DNA of 64,000 nucleotides from VAZQ01 sp963739175 (lineage in GTDB: Bacteria; Pseudomonadota; Alphaproteobacteria; Rhizobiales; Xanthobacteraceae). The notes below the pieces were generated by a model. The model did no database searches and was not told the DNA's origin. It saw nothing but the letters and a program-made list of their open reading frames with translations. Positions 1 to 9,299 of the stretch are shown here, piece after piece. Positions within the stretch are counted from its first letter, which is position 1. The number at the start of each line of letters is the position of its first letter. The DNA lies in contig CAVTZH010000003.1 of NCBI GenBank assembly GCA_963739175.1, positions 113,416 through 177,415 of the forward strand, given 5' to 3'. The translations under genes and the position numbers were made by a program.

Positions 1-101
1 GTCGCTTCGTGCACGACCACGGTTTCGCCGCGCAGCGTGAGCTCGACCGCGGCGGAAAGGCCGGCGAGGCCGGCGCCGATGATGTGGACGGTGCGCGGCA
101 T
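1..101 (-). CDS. hpnE: Hydroxysqualene dehydroxylase HpnE, N-terminal fragment
   Basis: Only the first 33 codons are in the window; the gene runs off the left edge. The translation begins MPRTVHIIGAGLAGLSAA, a dinucleotide-binding Rossmann start (GxGxxG) typical of FAD-dependent amine-oxidase-like enzymes. HpnE removes the hydroxyl of hydroxysqualene to give squalene for hopanoid synthesis. Its ATG shares a base with the TGA of the upstream hpnD (TGATG), which implies translational coupling. The name rests mainly on this position behind hpnC and hpnD, because the fragment alone shows only an FAD-binding fold. Confidence 0.8.
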   Translation of the reverse strand, partial: MPRTVHIIGAGLAGLSAAVELTLRGETVVVHEA

Positions 102-950
102 CAAATGAACGCGTAGCGCAGGATGATCCAGGCGAGCCGGGCGCGGGACACGCTGACGCGTTTGCGCGGCGCGCTCCAGCCGCGCGCGACCATGCCTTCC
201 AGGATCGACCGATAGACCTCGCCCATGATCCGCGGCGCCTTCACCGTGCGGCGCGGGCAGCGCGCCATGATCGCGGTCGGCCTCGACGAAATGCGTGCGC
301 GCGCGCTCGACCAGCGGCGCGCAGGCCTGGCTGAGGTTCGGGCTGCGCAACGCCGTCAATGGATCGCTCGGTGGCGATGCCGGCCTGGTCGAGCGCCTCG
401 CGCGGCAGATAGAGCCGTCCGATGCCGGCGTCCTCGTCGAGGTCGCGCAGGATGTTGGTGAGCTGCAGCGCGCGCCCGAGATGATGCGAGAGCAAGCATG
501 CCGTCGTCTTCGGCGATGCCGAACACGCGGACCGAGAGCCGCCCGACCGCGCTCGCCACGCGGTCGCAATAGAGGTCGAGCGTGGCGAAGCTCGGCGCGC
601 GGATGTCCTCGCGCGCGTCCATCTCCATGCCGTCGATGACGGCGAGGAAATCCTCGCGCTTGAGGCCGAATTTGCGCACGGGCTCGGCGAGGCCGGCGAC
701 CTTCGATCCGATCTTGCCCTCATAGAGGTCGTTGATCTCGTCGCGCCATTCGCCGAGCTGGGCGATCCGCACCGGCCGCGGGCCGCCGGAATCGGCGATG
801 TCGTCGACCTCGCGGCAGAAGCGATAGATCTCGAACATGGCGTCGCGCTGCGCCGCCGGCAGGATGCGCATCGCCGTGTAGAACGAGCTGCCGGAGGCGC
901 TATGCGATGCGGTTGGGGGCGGTGCAGGTCGCGTCCACGGCTTGCCTCAT
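101..950 (-). CDS. hpnD: Presqualene diphosphate synthase HpnD (apparent frameshifts)
   Basis: HpnD condenses two farnesyl diphosphates to presqualene diphosphate, the first step of the HpnCDE squalene route. The protein is split over several frames: an N-terminal piece with FYTAMRILPAAQRDAMFE and the Asp-rich EVDDIAD, a middle piece with HHLGRALQLTNILRDLDED, then RSPNLSQ, then a tail ending in ILRYAFI. Joining them needs four +1 corrections (near 910, 490, 355 and 280). The 850-nt span minus 4 gives 282 codons, so a normal 281-residue protein is restored. The ATG at 950 overlaps the hpnC stop as ATGA. I think sequencing error is likelier than a pseudogene, but the sequence alone cannot prove it. 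Confidence 0.85.
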
Positions 951-1828
951 GCATTGCGGGTTGCATGGGACGCGGTGAAGGCGCGGCTGAAGCGGCCCGC
1001 CGTCCCGGCGACGATCCCGAGCAGGCCGACGCCGGCGACGGCGCCTTTGCCGAGATGCACGCGCTCGCTCAAGGGATCGCGCTGCAGCAGCAGCGCGACC
1101 AGGCGGCGCGCCAGCGACTGGATCACGGCGACCTCCATGGCGAGGCGGAAATCCTTGATCTGCGGCGAGAACGCCGCGCTCTCGTCGAGCAGCTTGCCGG
1201 TGCGGTCGGCCAATGTAACGAGGCAACGGCGCAGCGCCGGCGTCGCGGCCTCGCGGCCGATGTCCTCGACCGTGGCGCCGGCCGCCGCCAGCGCGTCCTC
1301 CGGAACATAGACGCGGTTGAGCGCCTGATAGTCCTTCTTGCAGTCCTGCAGGTGGTTGATCACCTGCAGCGCCGCGCACAGCGCGTCGTTGGCCGGCCAG
1401 GTCGAGCGATCCTCGCCGTGCACGTCGAGCACATAGCGGCCGACCGGCATGGCCGAGTAGCTGCAATAGCCCATCAGGTCGTCCCAATCGCGATAGCGCA
1501 GCTTGGTCACATCCATCCGGAAGGCCGTCAAGAGGTCCTGGGCGTGGCGGGGCGAGAGGTTACGCTCGCGCAATACCGTCCGCAGCGCCACCGCTTCCCG
1601 TTGCTCGTCGCTGCGGCCGAGCAGGCCGGCTTCGAGGCGGTCGAGCAGATCGAGCTTCTCGCGCGCGGCAAGCGAGGCGTGGTCGGCGATGTCGTCGGCG
1701 ATCCGCACGAATTCATAGAACGCGAGGATGGCGCCGCGATGGCGCGGATGGATGAGCCGCGACGCGACCGGAAAGTTCTCGTCCCGGTGGCCCTTGCCGG
1801 AGCGCAATGCGGCGGGATCTTCAGTCAT
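947..1828 (-). CDS. hpnC: Hydroxysqualene synthase HpnC
   Basis: A 293-residue trans-isoprenyl (squalene/phytoene synthase-like) enzyme that converts presqualene diphosphate to hydroxysqualene. The first Asp-rich motif is VRIADDIADH near residue 45. The second region is around INHLQDCKKDYQALNRVYVP near 160-180, where the substrate Mg sites lie. HENFP-type sequence near the N-terminus (here RDENFPVASRLI) is typical of HpnC rather than HpnD. It lies 23 bp downstream of hpnB and overlaps hpnD by ATGA, so hpnB-hpnC-hpnD-hpnE form one operon. The reading frame is intact. Confidence 0.9.
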   Translation of the reverse strand: MTEDPAALRSGKGHRDENFPVASRLIHPRHRGAILAFYEFVRIADDIADHASLAAREKLDLLDRLEAGLLGRSDEQREAVALRTVLRERNLSPRHAQDLLTAFRMDVTKLRYRDWDDLMGYCSYSAMPVGRYVLDVHGEDRSTWPANDALCAALQVINHLQDCKKDYQALNRVYVPEDALAAAGATVEDIGREAATPALRRCLVTLADRTGKLLDESAAFSPQIKDFRLAMEVAVIQSLARRLVALLLQRDPLSERVHLGKGAVAGVGLLGIVAGTAGRFSRAFTASHATRNA

Positions 1829-1851
1829 GGTCTTGGGTCATGGGACTTGGG

Positions 1852-3015
1852 TCATGGTTCCAGGGCCTGTACGCGGCCCTTCCACAGTCCGCCCTTGCCG
1901 CGGGCGAATTGCAGGGCGGAATCGAGCGTGAACAGCATGTAGCACAGCGCGATGGCGGGAAGCGCCAATCCCCACAGGACCGAGCGTCCGTAGAGCCGCA
2001 GCGTCGGCACGAAGGCGACCGCCATCAGGCCCCAGGCCAGCAAGCCGAGCCAGCGCGCCGGCCCGCTGGCGAAGAGCGCGAGCAACGGCGGGGCGAGGTA
2101 GGTGAGTGCCATCCCGACGACGGTGCCGGCGAGGAGGAGCGGCGAGTAGCGCAGCTGCGCATAGGCCGAGCGCGACACCATCCGGCGGATGTCCTCGAAG
2201 TCCGGATAGGGGCGGGCGCTGAACACCCGCTCGGTGAGGCCGAGCCAGATCGGGCCCTGCGCCTTCAGGAGCTTCGCCAGCGAGCAGTCGTCGATCAGCG
2301 CATTGCGGATGGCGTCGATGCCGCCCGCGGCCTTGAGCGCGTCGCTGCGCACCAGCATGCAGCCGCCGGCGGCGGCCGCGGTCGCGCCGCCCGGCTTGTT
2401 CACCCACGGGAACGGATAGAGCATCTGGAAGAAGAAGATGAATGCCGGAATGAGGCAGCGCTCGGCGAGGCTCTCGCAGCGCAGCTTCACCATCAGCGAG
2501 GTGAGCACGAGCTTGTTGGCCACCGCCCGCGCCACCAGGGCGGTCAGCACGTCCGGCGCGTAGACGATGTCGGCATCGGACAGGAGGATGTAGTCGGATG
2601 GTTGGGCCGCCGACTGCGCCGCCGCGACGCCTTGCTTCACCGCCCACAGCTTGCCGGTCCAGCCGCGCGGCAGCGGCGCTCCGTCGATGATCTCGAGCCG
2701 CGCGCCGGCGTTCAGTGCCGCGGCGCTTCGGCGCGCGACGTCGGCGGTGCCGTCGCTGGAGTTGTCGTCGACCAGGATGATCTTGAGCGCGCCCGCATAG
2801 TCCTGGCGCAGCAGCGAGCCGATGGTTTCGGCAATGCCGTCGGCCTCGTTGCGGGCCGGGATCACCACGGTGACCGGCGGCCAAGCGGGCGTCTGCGCCG
2901 GCAGCGTCGTCGGCCCGCCCTCGTGGCGCTCCGAGCACAGCCAGAAGCCGCCGCGCGCGAGCACGAGGTAGAGCCAGATGGCGGCCGCCAGCGCTGCGAT
3001 AGCCTCCAGAATCAT
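1852..3015 (-). CDS. hpnB: Hopanoid-associated glycosyltransferase HpnB
   Basis: A 387-residue family 2 glycosyltransferase. An N-terminal membrane segment (about residues 2-20) is followed by the GT-A core VTVVIPARNEADGIAETIGS, an IILVDDNSSDGT nucleotide-binding strand, a DXD-like LLSDADIVY, and a C-terminal ALIDDCSLAK acceptor motif, then two or three membrane helices. HpnB-type proteins are encoded with hopanoid genes; their exact substrate is not settled. The ATG at 3015 is chosen over in-frame upstream starts because AAAGGATC lies just before it and the membrane helix begins there. It is the first gene of the hpnBCDE operon and is divergent from ispA. Confidence 0.85.
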   Translation of the reverse strand: MILEAIAALAAAIWLYLVLARGGFWLCSERHEGGPTTLPAQTPAWPPVTVVIPARNEADGIAETIGSLLRQDYAGALKIILVDDNSSDGTADVARRSAAALNAGARLEIIDGAPLPRGWTGKLWAVKQGVAAAQSAAQPSDYILLSDADIVYAPDVLTALVARAVANKLVLTSLMVKLRCESLAERCLIPAFIFFFQMLYPFPWVNKPGGATAAAAGGCMLVRSDALKAAGGIDAIRNALIDDCSLAKLLKAQGPIWLGLTERVFSARPYPDFEDIRRMVSRSAYAQLRYSPLLLAGTVVGMALTYLAPPLLALFASGPARWLGLLAWGLMAVAFVPTLRLYGRSVLWGLALPAIALCYMLFTLDSALQFARGKGGLWKGRVQALEP

Positions 3016-3219
3016 GCCGGTCGGTGATCCTTTGTTGCGGTAACTATAGGCCCCGGAAGGCTCGCAGGTCGGCCTCGCAGGGGCCGAAGCTGTGTAAAAT
3101 ACCGGCCGCAGATGCAAGGCCCAAATGCGCCGTTGGCAGGGCGGTTCCGGCCTGGTTGTTATCGCGGCGCGCCTCGCATAGACAGGCGGCCCGAAGGGCC
3201 CTTTAACCATGAGGATGAA

Positions 3220-4154
3220 GTGAACGCGACGGCGCAATTCCAGGACCGTCTCAATCAGGTCGCGAAGGATACCGAGGCGCTGCTCGACCGGCTGCTCGGC
3301 GGCTCGCTGCTGAGCGAGGAGATCGGCCGGCCGGCCCGGCTGCTCGACTCCATGCGCTACGCCAGCCTGGGCGCCGGCAAGCGTTTCCGTCCGTTCCTGG
3401 TGGTGGAGATGCGCGTCGCTGTTCGGCGTCGATAGGAAGCATGCGCTGATGGCCGGCGCCGCGCTCGAATGCGTGCACTGCTATTCGCTGGTGCATGACG
3501 ACCTGCCGGCGATGGACAATGACGATCTCCGCCGCGGCCAGCCGACGGTGCACAAGGCGTTCGACGATGCGACCGCGATCCTCGCCGGCGACGGGCTGCT
3601 GACCTTGGCGTTCGACATTGCGGCGCGTCCGGAGACCCATCCCGATCCGGCGGTGCGGGTCGAGCTGGTGCAGGCGCTGGCGCGCGCCTCCGGTCTCGGC
3701 GGCATGGTCGGCGGGCAGATGCTCGATCTCGCCGCCGAAGGCCGCTTCGACGGCGGCACCGTGCAGCGACTGGGGGAGAAGGAGATCCTGACGCTGCAGG
3801 CGATGAAGACCGGCGCGCTGCTCAAGTTCGCCTGCCGCGCCGGCGGCATTCTGGGGAAAGCCGATGCCGACGCAGCGCGATGCGCTCGACCGCTACGGCG
3901 CGGCGGTCGGACAGGCGTTCCAGATCGCCGACGATCTGCTCGACGTCGAAGGCGATCCGGCGCTGGTGGGCAAGCAGACCGGCAAGGATGCGGAAGCCGG
4001 CAAGGCGACGATCGTCGGCATCCTCGGCGTCGATGGCGCCAAGGCGCGGCTGCGCACCATCGTCAGCGACGCCGAGGCGGCGCTGAAGCCGTTCGGCACG
4101 TCGGCCGATGTGCTGATTGCCGGCGCGAAATTCGTCGCCGATCGCAACGTTTGA
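3220..4154 (+). CDS. ispA: Farnesyl diphosphate synthase / polyprenyl synthetase (apparent frameshifts)
   Basis: A trans-isoprenyl diphosphate synthase of about 310 residues that would supply farnesyl diphosphate to HpnD. Visible signatures are GAGKRFRPFLV, the chain-length region before the first Asp-rich motif (HCYSLVHDDLPAMDND), GGQMLDLAAE, and the second Asp-rich motif FQIADDLLDVEGD. The two aromatic-type residues upstream of DDxxD suggest a C15 product. The frame changes twice, near 3412 and 3870; both are +1, and removing them gives 311 codons. The start is the GTG at 3220, behind GAGGAT. It is divergent from hpnB, and this context supports a role in hopanoid supply. Confidence 0.82.
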
Positions 4155-4163
4155 TCCAAGTCT

Positions 4164-5138
4164 CTACAAGCTGAAAAGCTGCTCGGCATTGCCGTGCGCG
4201 ATGCGCTCCTTGTCCGCGCTGGTGACCGGAAGCTGCTCCAGGAACGCTCGCGCTTCCGCCATGTTGCCGTAAGGATAGTCGACCGAGAACATAATTCTCC
4301 CGACGCCGACCTCCAGCAGCAGGTCAAGGAACGTCGCCGGGAAATTGAAGCCACCAAAGGTGTAGTGAACATTCTCGCGCAGATAAGCGCCGAGCGGACG
4401 CTTAAGCTTTGTCAGCTGCGTGGGAAAGTTCCTCTGGAGCCTCGGCAGCATGAACGGAATGCCTTCGCCCAGGTGGCCTACGACGATCTGCAGCTTCGGA
4501 TGGCGGTCGAAGACGCCACCGAGGATCATGCGAATGAGATGCACGGCCGTCTCGATGTGCCAGCCCCAACCTGGACCTGCGAACATCGCCGACACGGCGG
4601 GAGCAAAACCTCCGAACGACGCCTCGACCACCGCCTTCGGCGGTATGGTCGGGTGGAGATAGATTGGGACATTCAGCGCGTCGGCGCGCTCCAAGATCGG
4701 CGAGAAGAACTTGTCGTCCAGATAGCGGCCGCGCGTGTGGCCGTTGATGAGCGTTCCCTTGAAGCCCTGTTGACGAACCCGGACCTCCAGCTCTTCGGCT
4801 GCCTTGTCGGGCGCCGCGATCGGCAAGGATGCCAGGCCGGCGAAGCGCGTCGGATATTTTTTTACCGTCTCGGCGAGAAAATCATTGGATTCGCGGGAGA
4901 TCGAAATCTGCTCCGCCACTTCGGCTTGCTCCACCCCGGGAGAGTTCAACGAGAGCACCTGCACATCGATGCCGGCCGCGTCCATCTCCGCAACGCGTTT
5001 GTCGCCGACCTCCTGAAGCAGCTCGCAAATCCTGGCGCCGTGGGGCCCCGAATTGCGCAGCCTCTCGGTGAACTCCTTGCCTGGACCGGCCAGAAATCCC
5101 GGGCTGATGAAATGTTCTTCAAGGGTGATGGTTCGCAT
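4164..5138 (-). CDS. Amidohydrolase 2 family protein, gamma-resorcylate decarboxylase-like
   Basis: A 324-residue TIM-barrel protein of the amidohydrolase-2 (ACMSD-like) group. Metal and catalytic positions match the non-oxidative aromatic decarboxylases: LEEHF at residues 6-10, IYLHPT near 150, VVGHLGE near 210 and MFSVDYPYGN near 280. In gamma-resorcylate and 2,3-dihydroxybenzoate decarboxylases these residues bind the divalent metal and protonate the ring. There is no signal peptide, so it is cytoplasmic. The ATG at 5138 begins MRTITLEEHF; an upstream in-frame TTG is possible. The exact substrate is unknown. It could instead hydrolyse an amide or lactone. Confidence 0.78.
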   Translation of the reverse strand: MRTITLEEHFISPGFLAGPGKEFTERLRNSGPHGARICELLQEVGDKRVAEMDAAGIDVQVLSLNSPGVEQAEVAEQISISRESNDFLAETVKKYPTRFAGLASLPIAAPDKAAEELEVRVRQQGFKGTLINGHTRGRYLDDKFFSPILERADALNVPIYLHPTIPPKAVVEASFGGFAPAVSAMFAGPGWGWHIETAVHLIRMILGGVFDRHPKLQIVVGHLGEGIPFMLPRLQRNFPTQLTKLKRPLGAYLRENVHYTFGGFNFPATFLDLLLEVGVGRIMFSVDYPYGNMAEARAFLEQLPVTSADKERIAHGNAEQLFSL

Positions 5139-5304
5139 CTTCGCGCTCTCATGTGACAAATGCGGAATAAGCTTGCGGGCGGGCTATACCGGTAGCCCTG
5201 CTTTTCGCAGGCCATCCACCCATTTGTCAAAATGCTGTTGGCGCCGAACTGGACTTCGGTCTCCGAGAATTGAAATAGGGGGGCGGTTCAGAAGAATTGG
5301 GACG

Positions 5305-6462
5305 CTAGCGGATGGCCGAGTTGAAGCGCCGGCGCTGCTGGTCGGTCAGCGACGCATAGAACTCACCCAGCATCGGCTCGATATTCATCGCGGCGTGCAG
5401 CAGCGACATCACGCGGTCGCTGGCCGCGCCGAGGCGCGCCATCGGCGTCGTCGGCGTTTCGGCCGGGCAGGTCGTGCTCAGGAACTGCGCCATCTCCATG
5501 GAAGCGCCGTACAGCATTTGCAGGCTCTTGCGCTGCTCGTCGGTGGGCCGCAGGACGCGCTGGATCGGCTCGAACGGGTTGGCGTTACCGGTCACCGCCT
5601 CGCCGCAGATGGAGGCCGGGGTTGCGGCCGTCGCCGTTTCGCTGCCGCCGACGGTCTGCGGCTCTTCCGCCAGTTGCGCCTTCTGCGCGTCGGTCAGCGA
5701 GCCGTAGAACGTCTCGAGCGCGGGGCGGATGCGGAATTCCGCGTAGCGCATCGCCCACAGCCCGTCGATCATGGCGCGCAACCGCTCCGGTTGGGTGGCG
5801 GGAAGGTCGCCGCGACAGGCGGCGGCTTCGCCGTCGATCGCGGTGCGCACGGTGTTGCGCAGCGCTTTCAATCCCTGCTGCTGCTCGGGGGTGAGGCGGA
5901 TCGTCTCTTCGATGCGATCGAACGGCCGCATCGCCTGGTCCTTCACCCGCGCAATGCAAATGGCGCGATCGGACGGCGCGGCATTGGCCGTGCTCACGAG
6001 CGCCGGCAGGCGCCGTCCCGACGGTTCGTCATCGGCTTGCGAGGCGAACGCCGCCGTCGGTGCGGTCATCGCCCGCATGATGTCGCTCGGGCCGTGCGAC
6101 CAGAACTGCCGGCCGTATTCCCGCGGCCAGAACGCATAGCCGAGCATGTCCTCGAACGCGTCCGGCGCGGCGGTCGGCCAGAACGCTGCCATACCTCCGG
6201 CCGCCGCGGCGCCAGCGCCCAGCGCAGCCTGCCGGCGGGTGGCGGCCCGCGACCGTTCGCCGGCAACATTGCGGTTGGCACGCGGCGTGCGATACGCGCG
6301 CGGCGCGCGGGCGCGCGGGACGCCGCGCAGGATCATTCGAAAGGGAGTGGCGAGCGGCCCCAGGATGCGCCCGGGGTTCTGTGCCTGTGCCGGTTCGCTC
6401 GTAAGGGGAGACGCAAAAACAAATGCGAGCGCCGAAACGATGACGGTCTTGCCGTACCGCAT
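5305..6462 (-). CDS. Exported protein with two LTXXQ-type (Spy/CpxP-like) modules
   Basis: A 385-residue exported protein with an N-terminal signal peptide (hydrophobic stretch VIVSALAFVFA, cleavage near AQAQ). After a basic, low-complexity linker come two related alpha-helical modules ending FYGSLTDAQKAQL and FYASLTDQQRRRFN, the LTxxQ signature of the Spy/CpxP family. Each module also has an earlier RLTPEQQQGLKAL or RPTDEQRKSLQML repeat. Members are periplasmic chaperones or stress sensors; this protein has only the fold signature, so its job is inferred. The ATG at 6462 is preferred because GGAGG lies 6 bases upstream. It is divergent from the TctC gene at 6650. Confidence 0.75.
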   Translation of the reverse strand: MRYGKTVIVSALAFVFASPLTSEPAQAQNPGRILGPLATPFRMILRGVPRARAPRAYRTPRANRNVAGERSRAATRRQAALGAGAAAAGGMAAFWPTAAPDAFEDMLGYAFWPREYGRQFWSHGPSDIMRAMTAPTAAFASQADDEPSGRRLPALVSTANAAPSDRAICIARVKDQAMRPFDRIEETIRLTPEQQQGLKALRNTVRTAIDGEAAACRGDLPATQPERLRAMIDGLWAMRYAEFRIRPALETFYGSLTDAQKAQLAEEPQTVGGSETATAATPASICGEAVTGNANPFEPIQRVLRPTDEQRKSLQMLYGASMEMAQFLSTTCPAETPTTPMARLGAASDRVMSLLHAAMNIEPMLGEFYASLTDQQRRRFNSAIR

Positions 6463-6582
6463 GACTGCCTCCACCAACGCATAACGGTCTCACCTGCGAC
6501 AAAGTTCCGGCCGCTCAGCGGCGAGAGGTCGCATTTGCGTCAGCTGCCGAAGGTCCGAGCCTGTCGTAGTGCACGCGCCGAC

Positions 6583-6599
6583 GACTCGGGATGCTGCGG
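6583..6599 (+). promoter_or_regulatory. Upstream box shared by two tctC paralogs (copy 1)
   Basis: GACTCGGGATGCTGCGG lies about 50 bases before the 6650 start. A 15/17 match lies at 7751-7767 before the next paralog, in otherwise different intergenic DNA. It may be a promoter element or operator kept after duplication; this is inference from two copies only. Confidence 0.35.
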
Positions 6600-6649
6600 T
6601 GTAGTGTAAGCACGCGCGCCGGCGGCGGCGGAGGTAAGGCGGGGGAACG

Positions 6650-7675
6650 ATGTTGCCGATAGTTCGGACCATGCTTGCGCTTGTCGCGCTTTGCGCCGGG
6701 GCCACTGCGGCATCGGCGCAATTCAAGTCGCCGACGGTCGCCGTCTACATCCCGGCTGGCATCGGTGGCGGCTACGACGCTTACGCCCGGCTGGCGTCGC
6801 GGCATCTCGGCCGCTTCCTGCCGGGAAACCCGGCGATCGTTCCGCGCAACATGCCTGGAGCGGGCGGCGTGGTAGTCGCAAACTATCTCTACAACGTCGC
6901 GCCCAAGGATGGCAGCGCGATCGCGCTGTTCATGGCCGGCGCGCCGTTCGAGCCATTGTTCGGCAATACGCAGGCGAAATACGACACGTTACAATTCAAC
7001 TGGATCATGAGCCTCAACCGGCTCGTCAATATCGGCATCTTCTGGCACCAGAGTCCGGTGCACACGACGCAGGATTTTCTCAAGCAGGAGATTCTAGTCG
7101 GCTCGTCGGGCGGCGGAGACTCCTCGACCGAGGCCTATCCCAATCTGCTCAACCTTCTGGCCGGGACTAAATTCAAGGTTGTTACGGGCTACAAGGGCAA
7201 CGGCGAAGCGATGCTCGCCATGGAGCGCAACGAGGTGCACGGGATCGTTGGCACCGAGCTGAGCAGCCTGCGGGCGACCAAGCCGGACTGGATCCGCGAC
7301 AAGAAGGTGCGGATCGTCGTGCAGATCGGGCTTTCGAAGTCCGAGGAGCTGCCCGATGTGCCGTCGGGCCTCGATCTCATCAAGGACGAGGAGGGGCGCC
7401 GCGTCTTCGAGCTGCTGCTGGCGCGCCAGGAATTCGGGCGACCGTTCGCGCTGCCGCCGGGCGCGCCGCAGGATGTGGTCGCGACGTTCCGTGAGGCTTT
7501 CGCGGCCATGGCCAAGGATGGGGCGTTCTTGAAGGATGCCGAAAAAATGCGCGCGGATATCATCGTCGGCAGCGGCCCGGAGGTTACCGCGCTGTTTGCC
7601 AGGACCTATGGCAGCCCCAAGCCGCTGATCGACCGCGCCATCGCGACGTTCAGGAGTGCTTCCGGCAAGCGCTAG
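6650..7675 (+). CDS. TctC-like (Bug) periplasmic solute receptor
   Basis: A 341-residue periplasmic receptor of the tripartite tricarboxylate transporter family. It has a signal peptide cleaved near ASAQF, then the family core: IPAGIGGGYDAYARLASRHL, a PGAGGVVVANYLYN ligand loop and a GTELSSLRATKPDWI region. It is a close paralog of the next gene (7799-8818), with the same domain order and many identical blocks, so a tandem duplication is likely. No tctA or tctB lies nearby. It may feed a distant transporter or act in signalling. The ligand is unknown; the family usually binds carboxylates. Confidence 0.85.
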   Translation: MLPIVRTMLALVALCAGATAASAQFKSPTVAVYIPAGIGGGYDAYARLASRHLGRFLPGNPAIVPRNMPGAGGVVVANYLYNVAPKDGSAIALFMAGAPFEPLFGNTQAKYDTLQFNWIMSLNRLVNIGIFWHQSPVHTTQDFLKQEILVGSSGGGDSSTEAYPNLLNLLAGTKFKVVTGYKGNGEAMLAMERNEVHGIVGTELSSLRATKPDWIRDKKVRIVVQIGLSKSEELPDVPSGLDLIKDEEGRRVFELLLARQEFGRPFALPPGAPQDVVATFREAFAAMAKDGAFLKDAEKMRADIIVGSGPEVTALFARTYGSPKPLIDRAIATFRSASGKR

Positions 7676-7750
7676 TTTGCGCACCTCGCGTGAGGCAGCA
7701 TTTTTGCGTTGCAGTATCGCGCAATGCGACGTTGTGGCGGCCGCGGTTGC

Positions 7751-7767
7751 GACTCAGAATGCTGCGG
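7751..7767 (+). promoter_or_regulatory. Upstream box shared by two tctC paralogs (copy 2)
   Basis: GACTCAGAATGCTGCGG lies about 30 bases before the 7799 start and matches 15 of 17 bases of the element at 6583-6599. The gene copies may have been duplicated together with their control region. Confidence 0.35.
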
Positions 7768-7798
7768 ATAGCTATGGCTGATTGAGGGAGGGGAGCGC

Positions 7799-8818
7799 AT
7801 GTTGGGGCGCATTGTCTCGTTGCTGGTGGTGATGGTCGGACTGTGTGCGACGGCTCCGGATATCGCCGCACAAACGAAAATCCCCCCGGTTATCACGCTC
7901 TATATTCCGTCGGGTGTCGGCGGTGGCTACGACACCTACGGGCGGCTCACCTCGCGCCATCTCGGGCGCTTTCTGCCAGGCAATCCGACGATCGTTCCGA
8001 AGTACATGCCAGGCGCGGGCGGCGTGGTGCTGGCCAACTACCTCTACAATGTCGCGCCCAAGGACGGCAGCGCCGTTGCGCAGTTGGCGGGCGGCACGGC
8101 GCTTGAGCCCTTGCTCGGATTCGCGCAGGCGAAGTACGACGTGACCCAGTTCAAGTGGCTGGTCAGCCTGAACGGCCTGGTGAGCATCGGAGTGTTCTGG
8201 AACACCTCGCCGGTCCGTACCGTCGACGACCTGTTCACGCGGGACGTGCTGGTCGGATCCTCAGGCGGCGGGACCGAAATCACGCCGCGCCTGGTCAATC
8301 GCTTCGCCGGAACACGCTTCAAGATCGTCTCCGGTTACAAAGGCACCGGCGACTCAATGCTCGCCATGGAGCGCGGCGAGGTCGACGGTATCGTCGGCCA
8401 TGAGCTCTCCGCGCTGCGGGCCGCTCGGCCGGACTGGCTGAGCGACAACAAGGCGCGGATCGTGATCCAGGTCGGGTTGACCCGTTCACCCGATCTTGCG
8501 GATGTGCCGAATGCCCTCGATCTGGCCAAAGATGACGAAGAGCGCAAGATATTCGCGCTGCTGCTGACCCGGCAGGTCTACGGCCGCCCCTTCACAGCGC
8601 CGCCCGGGACGCCGCCCGACGTCGTCGCGGTGCTGAAGCAGGCGTTCCTGGCGATGGGGAAGGACCCGCAGTTCCTGCAGGACGCCGCCAAGATCAAGGC
8701 CGACATCGTGCTCGCTGACGGTGACGAGATCGCCGCGCTCTATGCGCGGACCTATGCCACGCCGCGGCCGCTGGTCGAGCGCGCCATCGAGGAATTCAAG
8801 CGCGCCGGCGGGCGGTGA
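7799..8818 (+). CDS. TctC-like (Bug) periplasmic solute receptor, tandem paralog
   Basis: A 339-residue receptor with a signal peptide (cleavage near AAQTK) and the core motifs GVGGGYDTYGRLTSRHLGRF, PGAGGVVLANYLYNVAPKDG and GYKGTGDSMLAMERGEVDGI. It aligns with the 6650-7675 product almost end to end, with very high identity in the ligand-facing loops. An in-frame ATG at 7799 follows GAGGGAGGGGAGCGC. Its cupin neighbour at 8883 starts 64 bp downstream and could be co-transcribed. No membrane components are adjacent. Confidence 0.86.
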   Translation: MLGRIVSLLVVMVGLCATAPDIAAQTKIPPVITLYIPSGVGGGYDTYGRLTSRHLGRFLPGNPTIVPKYMPGAGGVVLANYLYNVAPKDGSAVAQLAGGTALEPLLGFAQAKYDVTQFKWLVSLNGLVSIGVFWNTSPVRTVDDLFTRDVLVGSSGGGTEITPRLVNRFAGTRFKIVSGYKGTGDSMLAMERGEVDGIVGHELSALRAARPDWLSDNKARIVIQVGLTRSPDLADVPNALDLAKDDEERKIFALLLTRQVYGRPFTAPPGTPPDVVAVLKQAFLAMGKDPQFLQDAAKIKADIVLADGDEIAALYARTYATPRPLVERAIEEFKRAGGR

Positions 8819-8882
8819 GGGCGGCTTTCGGCGCCGCCCAAGCTCGGCTACACTCCCTGCAACAAAAGGGAGCGACTCGGCC

Positions 8883-9299
8883 ATGGGAATTCAGATCATC
8901 GATCCGAAAGAAGTTGCGTTGCGCGAGAAGAAGCGCACGGTCGTGATGAACACGCGCAAGATGCATGCCTGGGTGCACTACTATCCGAATCCCGGCGACC
9001 ATGACGAGCTGCATTGCCACAACGAAGACCAGGTGTTCACCTGCTTCGAAGGCGAGTGCACCATGCGCTTTCCCGACGGCACCTCGTCCGTGTTGAAGCC
9101 CGGCATGGCCGCGCTGATCACCGGCGGATCGTTCTATCAGCTCGAGAACACCGGCACCGGCCACATGATCCTGATGGGGCACCGCTCCGGCAATCAGGAC
9201 AACGTCATGATCATCGACTACGTGACGCGCCAGGACATCCGCAAGACCGGCGGTCCGCAGGTCCGCAACCGCGCCGAGGCCGAGCAGAAGCCGGCGTAG
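8883..9299 (+). CDS. Cupin-domain protein
   Basis: A 138-residue single-domain cupin. The first cupin motif is visible around DHDELHCHNEDQVFTCFEGE (His and Glu metal ligands) and the second around PGMAALITGGSFYQLENTG. A metal-binding role, either as a small dioxygenase/isomerase or as a ligand sensor, is the family norm; the sequence does not settle which. The start at 8883 follows AAAAGGGAGCG. It sits between two TctC receptor genes and a VOC protein gene on the same strand, so it may be part of an aromatic or carboxylate catabolic operon. Confidence 0.72.
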   Translation: MGIQIIDPKEVALREKKRTVVMNTRKMHAWVHYYPNPGDHDELHCHNEDQVFTCFEGECTMRFPDGTSSVLKPGMAALITGGSFYQLENTGTGHMILMGHRSGNQDNVMIIDYVTRQDIRKTGGPQVRNRAEAEQKPA

